From NCBI RefSeq assembly GCF_963576615.1, contig NC_088714.1, positions 1,364,001 to 1,428,000 on the forward strand: a DNA stretch of 64,000 bases, written 5' to 3'. The position numbers and the translations under genes are program-made. Positions 44,810 to 64,000 of the stretch are shown here, in pieces (the stretch's first letter is position 1; every line of letters begins with the position of its first letter). The stretch comes from Watersipora subatra (lineage: Eukaryota; Bryozoa; Gymnolaemata; Cheilostomatida; Watersiporidae). The notes beneath the pieces are model-generated. The model did no database searches and had not been told where the DNA came from. It was given only the letters and a program-made list of their open reading frames with translations.

Positions 44810-45702
44810 AGGTTGACTTGCAACAAAATTCACATTACAGTTATTTGGTATCAAAAGATTCACCTTGTCTTACTTTGCTGTGTTGTAGGTGCAAAATATG
44901 TGGAAATGTGATTACAAGCTCTTAAAAGCTAAAAACGAACAGTTCACCGCAGCCATCACGAAAACGCCGTAGATTGGAATATCTATTTCGATGACATTCT
45001 CAAACATTGTGATTATTGTTTTGACATGTGATGTTATCACGTGAAATGCAAGGCTTAATATAAAACGTTTTGTAGCACTAATTTATGACAAACGCTTCTG
45101 GTTTTACCGGAAAGCCCATTTCAAATATAGATGCTCGCTACTTTACAGTTTTGCTTCAGTTCGATCTAATCATCTAGTCGTAATCTGATCATGTGACCCG
45201 TACTTCCTTCCAATCCTTCCTTACAATTTCTGCAGCATTTTTCGACTATTACGGGTGACCAACAGGCTCGTCATGTTTATCAGAGGATATTATGCACTCC
45301 TTCGACCTAAGGTTAAAAAATTAATTGATTTTTTACGGTAGGTTTTGTGATATCAGTGCTCAAAGTGACAGCATTACAATGATGATGAAATAGACGCGCA
45401 AGAACGAAAGACAGGGTTTTATTGAATTCATGAAGTATATTTGTGTAAACAGAAGTATAAACAGTGAAAACAGAAAGTGTAAACAGAAGCCATCATGTTC
45501 AACTATGTTCTATTTGAGCCGTTTTGAAAAGGGATTCCAATCTGCGGCGTTTTCGTGATGGCTGCAATTAACTGTTCGTTTAGCTTTTAAGAGCTTGTAA
45601 TCACATTTTCACATATTTTGTACCTACAACACAGCAGAGTAAGACATGGTGAATCTTCTGATATGAAATAACTGTAATGTGAATTTTGTTGCAGGTCAAT
45701 CT
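44810..45702. mobile_element. TTAA-flanked MITE, family A copy 3
   Basis: Same long inverted arms as copy 1, TTAA at 44806-44809 and 45703-45706, interior alignable to copy 1 over its length. Confidence 0.85.
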
Positions 45703-45922
45703 TTAAAAAATGTTGTCAATATCATAAAATGGTATTTGGTGGTGTTGCTAGATACTTTCATATTTTGCATGTCAAATTCTTGCAGCAAGCACAATTGTGG
45801 TTTTCCTCGTAATCTACATTTTACAGGCTCACTTAGACTACTAATTTGAGTAGGTATTCTTGTAAGGTTTCTCTTTTGAAATCTTCATGTGAAGCCAAGC
45901 ATTTTTTAAATGACTGCATTGG

Positions 45923-46010
45923 CCAGCGAATAAAAACTGTTTAAACTTTAGATTATCAAAGACCAGACTAAAGTTATGAGTTACCTGGTGTAATACATTA
46001 TTTGCTTAAA
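45923..46010 (+). repeat. Dispersed repeat, copy 2
   Basis: Partner of 27211-27297, same orientation, a few substitutions. Confidence 0.85.
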
Positions 46011-46733
46011 AAGGAGATCAAATGCTTTTGCATTGGTTGCTGTGTTATAGTGTTGCTATCATAAATATTCAAACTCATTTGGCTGTAACCTGATTTCATA
46101 GCGTCCGTGTTATGTGGGTTTTTGGATAGTGTAAAGGGAAAATGCTGGTAGTCCAGACAATTACTCATGCGCTTCCTAAAATTTATTCCTATAGTGTTGA
46201 TAGATAAACTGACGGTGTGCTTTTACATAAGACCATTATAGGATGTTTACGTCTTTTTGGTTTATTTTAATTGGTGTACATATATTTAAAACTGTGGTAT
46301 GTGCTTCTGTATGAGGTTTATGTTCATATTATAAAGTTGTTAGTGTTGTAAGATTGTCATAGTTTGATACTTGGATTAATTTCATTCACTTAAGCCCAGT
46401 ATTTATTGTCCATTAGTTTTGGTTTAGAGCAATAATATTTTGGTTTCATTCGGTGTTTCAAAAAGTGACCATCTTTAAAAAATATATTTTGCACAATGCC
46501 GCTTGTAATAGATCATTTATTATGACTTGTCTCTTATGTCTGAGCTGTTATCACCCCAACCTACCAATGACTTTATGGCGTATCAATAATGTGGGAAAGT
46601 CCCCAAATGCTTTTGAATAAGACCAGTTTTGACATACAGTCGACATTCGTTGAAACAAAATAATAGAGATGGTGAGTGGTGCCATTTAGCTAATTGTCCC
46701 GTTTAACTGATATGCCTATAGATGGGTCTATAT

Positions 46734-47192
46734 TAGTGCTGGGCACGAGTACTTGGCCAAGAGTTTAAACTTCCCCTTTCCATTTGAGTAGCGGGTAGCT
46801 AGTAGTGCTTGGCACGAGTACTTTCTCAACGGGGTTTTGGGTCTCAGGTTTGTTAATATGTATTTCATGTCTAAAATTTTCAAACATAGAACATATCTTA
46901 AAATTTACAATGCATTTATAGTTCAATTCAATTTATCTATTTCTACTATTTTCTATCGACCGATATTCGTGCTCGCGACGTTAACAGGCTGGTTGTTCAA
47001 AAGTGCTCATAGCGCAGGGCACAATAGACCGAGTTTTTGACCACTGCCCGACAGACTCGTGTACCAAAACTAGAACTCGCAAGTCAAAACCCGAACCCGC
47101 AAGATCGGAATACTCAAAATTTCTATTACCTGAGACTCAAGAGAAGATAAACCCACTAGTTCAACAAGTTTTATTACCCGTGCCCAGCAGTA
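46734..47192. mobile_element. hAT-like MITE, copy 1
   Basis: Ends tagtgctgggcacg and cgtgcccagcagta are inverted repeats. Flanked by gtctatat (46726-46733) and gcctatat (47193-47200), an 8-bp target duplication with one change. A 459-bp non-coding element, related to 59980-60439. Confidence 0.75.
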
Positions 47193-47679
47193 GCCTATAT
47201 ACATATACATACATTCTAAACCATATATACTTGACACTCCATAGTGCACTGTACTGTATGTTGAAATATTTACCCTGTGAGAAAATTACAATTTGAATAC
47301 AAAAGAGTAAAGTAAATATTCATGTTATGTGAATGGCCGATTAGCCTGAGATTATGGACATGAGTCTGTGGTAAATGTGGAAACGTAGAACACTAGCATC
47401 TGAATTTGGTGTGGTAAACAATCTGAATTTTTTGAGATCTGCAGCAGCTTAGTCGGCCGTGGAGCTTGTCTTCTATTGGTGACTTTCGTCTCTAACATCT
47501 GTAAACAAGGGCTGACTGTATATCATTTTGACATCGTATTTATATTTTCTTATTATGGTCATGTTTTATGACTTGTAGAAAACTGATATCAGTGAGGAAA
47601 ATTAAAAAGGAACAAGGGCATGGACTCTGCTTAGAATTTTAGTAACCTTATAAGAACACTCGTAGCATTTCTGTTTGTC

Positions 47680-48235
47680 ATGGGGGCATTTCTTGAACGA
47701 CCCAAAACAGAAAAGTACAATGAAAGTGGGGAAGGAAATTCACTTCGCTTTGGCCTGACATCTATGCAGGGTTGGAGGGTGGAGCAAGAAGATGCCCACT
47801 CAGCAGTTGTTGGTCTACCTCACGGTATGAAGGATTGGAGTTTTTTTGCCGTCTTTGATGGACATGCTGGTGCATTTGTATCAGCCCACAGCTCACAGAG
47901 ACTTTTAGATTTCATCGTGACTAATGCAGACTTTCGAGGGGGGCTAGATGCTCCACCCGAAGAGTGGAGACCAACTATGGATGATGTGTTAAAAGGTGTG
48001 CGCACAGGTTTTCTTGAACTCGATAAGGATATCAGAAACCTGCCAGAGGTTGCCACGGGTGAAGACAGAAGCGGTTCAACAGCTATTGTAGTATTTGTTA
48101 CACCAGATAGTTTTATATTTGGAAATTGCGGTGATTCAAGGGGCCTAGTTGCCAGACCGACATGTGTATCTTTTCATACTGAAGATCACAAGCCAACCAA
48201 TCCAGAAGAGCGAGACCGCATCACTAAAGCTGGAG
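47680..48235 (+). CDS. PPM1A: PPM1A/B exon 1
   Basis: 185 codons plus one base, from ATG to AKAGG; donor gtaatt. Holds the first half of the catalytic domain including DGHAG. Confidence 0.94.
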
Positions 48236-51200
48236 GTAATTGTTATGGTTGCTGTATCACATTTGCTCCTTAATGCGCTTGGATGGAGTGAGCTGAAAGT
48301 TTACTCTGGTGGGGTGACTCATACTTGCGCAATCCTTGGCCTGCAAGGAACTTGGGTTGTGATAAAACTGATAAGTTGCATGCCAAGTGTATTAATAGGA
48401 AATCTTGAGCAAACTAAGCTGATTATCTTTTTTTGATAAAACGCAAGCATTGGTCTCATTCAACTTTAAAATTAACCACTAACCAATGTGTCGCTTGTTA
48501 GGTTCGCAAGAGATTTTTATTTAAAAAGAGGTTACATATGCAATTTTTTAACTCGTAGTGACCATGTACATTGGCAAAGCTAGTTCTAATCAATCCAAGT
48601 ACATACATAATCACCTTGGTTGAATCTAATACGTCTATTTTCCCTGTTGCAGCATAAACAATTCTCATCATTGTGCTGGCGTAGCATGTTTTTTCAACGT
48701 TTCACAGGCTGATGTAATTCTTCATTTTATAGGCTATTTTTGAAAATGCATGAGGAGATCTTATGACGGGTCTGTTGAGCGCCTGCGCATATATTCAGCC
48801 AACTCTAATGCAGGGGTGAATGATCTCTAAAACTCAATAATGCATGGTATTTAATTAAACTTGCTGGTTAGTTTGCATTAACCTCAATTAATTGCCTCTC
48901 AAGTAGCATTGTATCCTAAGCGGTAGAGTGGCGACTCCATCTCACTTGAAGTACTCATGCAGCTCATGTCTTATCAGCTTCCATCAAATTTTCTGATATG
49001 TCAACTTTGGTTACGATAAAAAATATTGTGCAATAAAGCTTTGCCTCATTCGCTGTAGGAGCTATTAAATGCATCGGCATTTTGAAATGCCAAAAATTCT
49101 TATTGGTGGTGAAAAGACGAGATGGTATTGCTCCCTCCTGTTTTATAACATTAGCACTGTACATCTGCAGGTCAGGTTATGATACAGCGTGTAAATGGCT
49201 CGCTCGCTGTCTCCAGAGCTCTTGGCGATTTTGACTATAAGATGAATCAGACCATTGGACCATGCGAACAACTTGTTTCTCCTGAACCTGAGGTGAATGC
49301 AGTGTCATCAAACATGGCAACTATATCTATACATTTGTTGACTCTTAAAATGTCCTTGTAGATTTTTGCAACTCAATTTTTTATCTGTTACGATTTAGAT
49401 TTGGGTATGCCTTTTGTGGAATGGGTCATCTAAACCCAGCCAACTATTTATATTTGGCAGCTGCACATGAAAAAGCAATTCATATTAGCACATGAATCTT
49501 TGACATGTTGCAGTGAATGTATAACATGGTTAGTACTTGAAACCTGGAAAAGTATCATGAAAAAGTGTGAGATTTTGTAAATATACGAAAGGTTGGTTTG
49601 GTGCAGAAAACAATGTAGCTGTGCTTACTATCACATTACTACAACTTGAGAAACATTACTTACCCCTTAAAGTATACATACATTGTAGTTCTTATCAAAC
49701 CTCGCTTACTATCTCATCAAGATTGCCATTTTTAATTCTCATTTAGGATTTTGCATTTGTTTCTGTTTACAATATAATATCACAGCCACATACCTGCAGG
49801 TGGCAGACATGTGCGCCTAGCAAGCATCCTCTAGCCTATTGATTTAGCCTGAAATGTTTGTCTTGCGAGCAGGTGACAGTGGTAGCACGAACAGAGGAGG
49901 ACCAGTTCATAGTACTGGCGTGCGATGGTATATATGATGTGATGACTAATGAAGATGTTGCTGACTTTGTGAGATATCACATGCAGATTACTAATAACAT
50001 AACAGAGATCTGCAATAAAATAGTTGATACTTGTTTACACAAGGTAAAGTTTATTTCCTTCCTATTTCAGGGCATTTTTTAGCATTGTCACAACTCCATT
50101 TGGTTAAAATATTGGCCTATCACATTACAATCAACCCTCCGCATACAAAGTTATTCATTCCGATGCGTGTTGTGTATGTCGAAACCGTCAAACAAATATT
50201 CTTATTAGGATATATTGTATTTCCTTTAATTTGGTCCAGAGGCAAAAGTACAACAAACATGCTTTAAATATTTTCATATAGCATGTAAGCAAACGAGTTA
50301 TAAAAAAGTGTATAGAACTAAATCTACAGAATAACCGAATTAATCAGAACTAAATTAATAGTGATCAAAAGTAAAAATTGGTTTTTGTTGGTTTACCTTA
50401 CAGAAAAGTGAACGCAATTGCGAGTTGTCAATTCAGTGTGAGTGAGAGAAATGCTCCGTGCCACTCACTTTACCTAATACTTGGACTTACCTAACGCTTG
50501 GACTTAGCCAACAATTGAACTTACCTGACTTTTTTTATTTAGAAAAAATTGGTCAACATGTTAAATATTATTTCATGTTTACTGTTAAATTTTATTTTAA
50601 CTACTTTGTCGGAAAATTTCCATGTCGAGACTTGATTGTAACTTTATTTGCGTATTCAGTTTTCAATACTTTCCTACAGTTTTCTTCATTTAGTAAAATT
50701 GCTATAAATTATTCTATAATTATGTATTACATTTTTTATTAAAAGTAGTTGAGACAACTTATTGCAGGAATAACCGGCGTATCCAGATGCTCTGGTTGTT
50801 TAAATGAGAAATTATCTTCTTACAAATTTCTAGCTTTTCGTCACAAAGTTTTACGATTCATAATTTAAACAAACATTTTACAAATTTTCACCTTTTTTAT
50901 TAATTTGTAACTCTGGCTGATTGGTTATTAACAAAGTAACTTTGTTACACCTTGGTAATATCATGAGGGAATAATGAAACGGAGACTGCAGCCGGTAATC
51001 AACGAACACCTGGTCACCCATTTATTTGTGTCAGTCTTACCCTTGCTTGTAGAATAGAATGTCTTCGTAGAAGCTGTTTTTGTGTCACATCCCAAGTTCA
51101 GTCAAATTTTTTCGTGCCAAGTTAGTTTATTTCGATTCTGCTTCACATGTTAAAACTGTTGAGTGCTCGAGCAAATAATCTTATTAGAATAAATTAGTTG

Positions 51201-52886
51201 GTTCCTCAATCCAATAACTTGTGATAACTTCTTACATGCTGCAAATAATTATGCATGACATTATCTGAAAACTAAATTACATGTAGCCAAACTGTAGTAT
51301 TTAAGTAAAAAGTGTTTAAAAACTGCAGTATTATTAAAGTAATTTTTAATAATAAAAATATTTTTATTATTACTTTACCTTGAAACACCGTGGATAAAGG
51401 TGCAGACTCGGTAATGCATACATTCGAAAATAGTTGTTGATATAGAAACATGGCGCATCGCCTCCCTAACTCAAGACTAGGTAAAATTTAAACTAGCTTA
51501 ACTTCTATCGCTTTTATTTTTTCACATATTCTAACTTTTTATTAGCTCTTTTTACTTTCACTTAATGGACTGCAATGGCAGTTTTTCAAGAAACTGACTG
51601 TCGCGTATTGGAAAGTCTGCTCTAGGGTCCGATACTTGCTTGAATCTTACATTGCAAGGTGCAAAATTTGTATGTTTAGGTGATTGTATATAGAAGTTTG
51701 ACTGGACAAAAATAATACGCCCCTTATTTGAAATTTGTTTTTGAATATATTTTCACCATCACTTGGTTACCACGGCGGTTGATTTTCAGTTTTTCCAGTA
51801 ACCGTGATCATTGGTGGATAGCCAAAATGTTTTGAGATGGTAACAAACATAACATGGGTGAAGATGGTTGAAGTGACAATTGCTATCAATTGTGTATTGT
51901 GGACATGTGAGCATGCCACAGACAACAAGATCTGGTCTCAAACTGACACGATTGTTACAGGGAAGCCGAGACAACATGTCGATAGTAATAGTTGCCCTTC
52001 CGGGAGCCCCTACCCTGAATGAGGATGTGGTCAAAGCTGATCAGGAGTGCAACGCCCAGCTCGCAGCACATGTTAAGAAGGAGTTTGATGAGCAACCAGA
52101 TATTGAGACTGTGTCCATAGTACACGCCATCGCGGCAAAGGAGGTGGAAATAGAAGGCCTCCCTCCGGGCGGTGGTATTCACACTAAGTGAGTCATCTCA
52201 TTTCTCTTGCTTTTATTGCTTGTCACGTGGCTCTGCTCCTTAAATTCTTAGAACTTCTCTAAACGATTGTTTTGTTATTGATTAGTTAACTAATTATTCA
52301 AAATTAAAGATATTTTTTGCACTACTGACATGGCCTTTAACCTTCGTCTCAGTAAAATATTTGTACTTGCACAGATTGATTTTTTAAGTTCTGGAGCTCA
52401 GCAAAAGTGTAGTTGTGATTGTGGCTTTAATTAACACGAACAATCGTAGTTTGGTGTGTCAAATGGATGCGTCTGGTAGTCGAGTATGGTCGAGCCTCTA
52501 GGTCATCCTGGTCAATCCTTTGGTCATCATGGCATAATCCGTTTCTATATTTGTTGTACATTCAAATCTTCTTACACTTCTCAAATCAATCAAAAATCCT
52601 TAATGTCCTGCATAACTACACGTAAACAACCATTCTTTCTTTCGGCATATGGTATTATTGAATGTTGTTTCAGCAGTTTACTTACTTTCACAACTTTTTA
52701 TAATCAATGCTCAATTCTTATCCTTAACAGAGAATATTACCAATCGCCCAGGAGAAATTGTTGTTGACCCACACCAGGCTCACCATGTAACATTAATTAT
52801 TATTAATGCATGTTCTGTTTTGTAGGTATTCATTTATAGATGATCTACTAAATTCATTAAAGAATCCGCCTTCAGATGAATCATAA
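47680..52886 (+). CDS. PPM1A: PP2C-family Ser/Thr phosphatase, PPM1A/PPM1B type (5 exons)
   Basis: Metal-dependent protein phosphatase of the PPM family; vertebrate relatives dephosphorylate MAPK-pathway kinases, SMADs and IKK. Exons: 47680-48235, 49171-49292, 49873-50043, 51961-52187, 52826-52886. All junctions are GT/AG in matching phase; 378 residues, near the 382 of human PPM1A. The start MGAFLERPK matches the family and supplies the N-terminal Gly for myristoylation. Motifs: [70 protein letters not shown] and [11 protein letters not shown], so the metal-binding acidic residues are all present. The C-terminal extension has the short helical tail ([18 protein letters not shown]). It is equally close to PPM1A and PPM1B; the symbol marks the subfamily. 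Confidence 0.94.
49171..49292 (+). CDS. PPM1A: PPM1A/B exon 2
   Basis: 122 bases: [20 protein letters not shown] to EQLVSPEPE; acceptor atctgcag, donor gtgaat. Confidence 0.93.
49873..50043 (+). CDS. PPM1A: PPM1A/B exon 3
   Basis: 57 codons: [19 protein letters not shown] to DTCLHK; acceptor gcgagcag, donor gtaaag. Confidence 0.93.
51961..52187 (+). CDS. PPM1A: PPM1A/B exon 4
   Basis: 227 bases: [17 protein letters not shown] to LPPGGGIHT; acceptor ttgttacag, donor gtgagt. Confidence 0.92.
52826..52886 (+). CDS. PPM1A: PPM1A/B terminal exon
   Basis: 61 bases after acceptor ttttgtag: [19 protein letters not shown] then TAA. Confidence 0.88.
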
Positions 52887-53514
52887 GCTCTGCCATAAAT
52901 CCAGTGCTTCTATTTCACACCGATCCTCCGTACCTGCCTTATTAGTCGAATAGAAATATGACAGTTTATTGGATTTCTGCATTGATATCTTTTTGCAGTT
53001 ATAGTTATGTTACAGCCTTGTGTTTGGGTGTTCTATGTAGTTCGCACTGTTTTCAACTGCTCCTGTACAAAGAAGAATAATGTAGTGCTCTGCTAGACAC
53101 GCGAATGTAACGATTGTGTACAGGACAAGTTTTAGTACCAGTGAGAGTTGTCTTACTCGTGATAGTTATGATTTATGGTATCTACTCTTCTAATCCACAG
53201 ATTTTGTGACCGGCTAAACTTTCTACCATTTTATCAAGCATTATTTCGGCCCCTTTTCTGCAGCACTGGTTTTACTAAAAAATAGTCCGAGTCCAGTTGA
53301 ATTGTGGCCAATATGTAGTCATGTCAGTTGTGCTGCCTCTCGTGTCACCTCAAGCCGCATGAAGGAGTGTATGTAGGCAGTTTTTATTGCTTGCTCACAT
53401 TGGACAGCCGTGTTATCAGAGCATATAGGAATTGCTTATTGTTGATACATGGATAGTGTGACATCTAGGATGTGATTGTTTTGGCATCTGTTGATTCAAC
53501 ATTAGACAATTCTA

Positions 53515-53520
53515 AATAAA
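53515..53520 (+). terminator. Polyadenylation signal of the PPM1 gene
   Basis: AATAAA about 630 bases after the stop. It faces the pecanex signal at 53575-53580. Confidence 0.6.
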
Positions 53521-53574
53521 ATGGTGTATGTTTAAAAGTTAACGTCAAATCCAACAAGATTAATTATAAAATAA

Positions 53575-53580
53575 TTTATT
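53575..53580 (-). terminator. Polyadenylation signal of the pecanex gene
   Basis: AATAAA on the coding strand, 39 bases after the pecanex stop codon. Confidence 0.6.
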
Positions 53581-53618
53581 AACTGTTAACAATCCATACT
53601 ATAACAACATCAAGATGG

Positions 53619-63723
<10,105 letters not shown>

Positions 63724-64000
63724 CTAAAATAACAATTGTGTATTGCAATTCATTATTAACAGGGTGGTGTTTGAATAAATTCAGCAAACAACACAAAACA
63801 ACTTAATCTTTTTAGCGTGCAGCTATTGCTCTAAAACGAACCAAATAATATAAAAAAGATAAAAAATAACAGCGTAATGGTATGATGCGCTTCATTAAAC
63901 ATGCAAAGAGGGCCATCTCTGTGAAGCAGAAGAGTTGCCTGTGAGTTTTTAATTTGAATGCTAACTCTTTTGAACTACTTTTTAAAGCTCTCACACACAT

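Noticed and set aside
63812-64000. 62-codon minus-strand ORF at the window edge as another pecanex exon
   Set aside because: It does not resemble the pecanex region expected before the exon at 63723 and lacks a clear donor.

Overview
The window is animal nuclear DNA: AT-rich, with split genes, GT-AG introns full of minisatellites and small DNA transposons, and one decayed Ty3/gypsy LTR retrotransposon. The gene set (cathepsin B, selenoprotein N, a PPM1A/B-type phosphatase, pecanex) is pan-metazoan. The retroelements and the density of intronic repeats suggest a marine invertebrate, probably a lophotrochozoan such as a mollusc or bryozoan. That placement is inference; no single feature proves it.

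Layout. 1-4.05 kb: last four coding exons of a cathepsin B-like protease (+). 4.07-7.86 kb: a satellite of about 100 copies of a 37-38 bp unit with a visible ~857 bp higher-order period. 8.2-8.7 kb: a 63 bp minisatellite. 9.66-12.53 kb: a two-exon gene (-) for a small secreted cysteine-rich protein, its intron holding 21 bp and 33 bp minisatellites. 12.6-17.4 kb: no convincing gene, only a 20-bp-arm inverted repeat, a decayed non-LTR retrotransposon 3' end and small repeats. 17.477-24.423 kb: a complete but decayed Ty3/gypsy element (-) with LTRs, 4-bp target duplication, tRNA-Leu-like primer site and broken gag-pol. 24.4-27.1 kb: AT-rich repeats and a TTAA-flanked inverted-repeat element.

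27.6-39.9 kb (-): selenoprotein N in ten coding exons (555 residues assembled), with an in-frame TGA (Sec) and, six bases after it, a 9-bp perfect stem at the position of the Sec redefinition element of vertebrate SELENON. Its introns carry a hairpin-ended element, a 49 bp minisatellite, a mariner-like MITE and a TTAA-type MITE. 40-47.6 kb: intergenic, with two more copies of that TTAA MITE, a tRNA-like relic and a hAT-like MITE. 47.68-52.89 kb (+): a complete five-exon PP2C phosphatase of the PPM1A/PPM1B type (378 residues). 53.6-63.7 kb (-): the 3' eleven coding exons of a pecanex homologue (559 residues), convergent with the phosphatase gene; the two polyadenylation signals lie only about 60 bp apart.

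The genes do not form a pathway. The most informative observations are the recoding hairpin in SELENON; a 55 bp tandem array in pecanex that has copied an exon end together with its 5' splice site about nine times; three families of TTAA-flanked inverted-repeat elements; and the nested periodicity of the 37 bp satellite.
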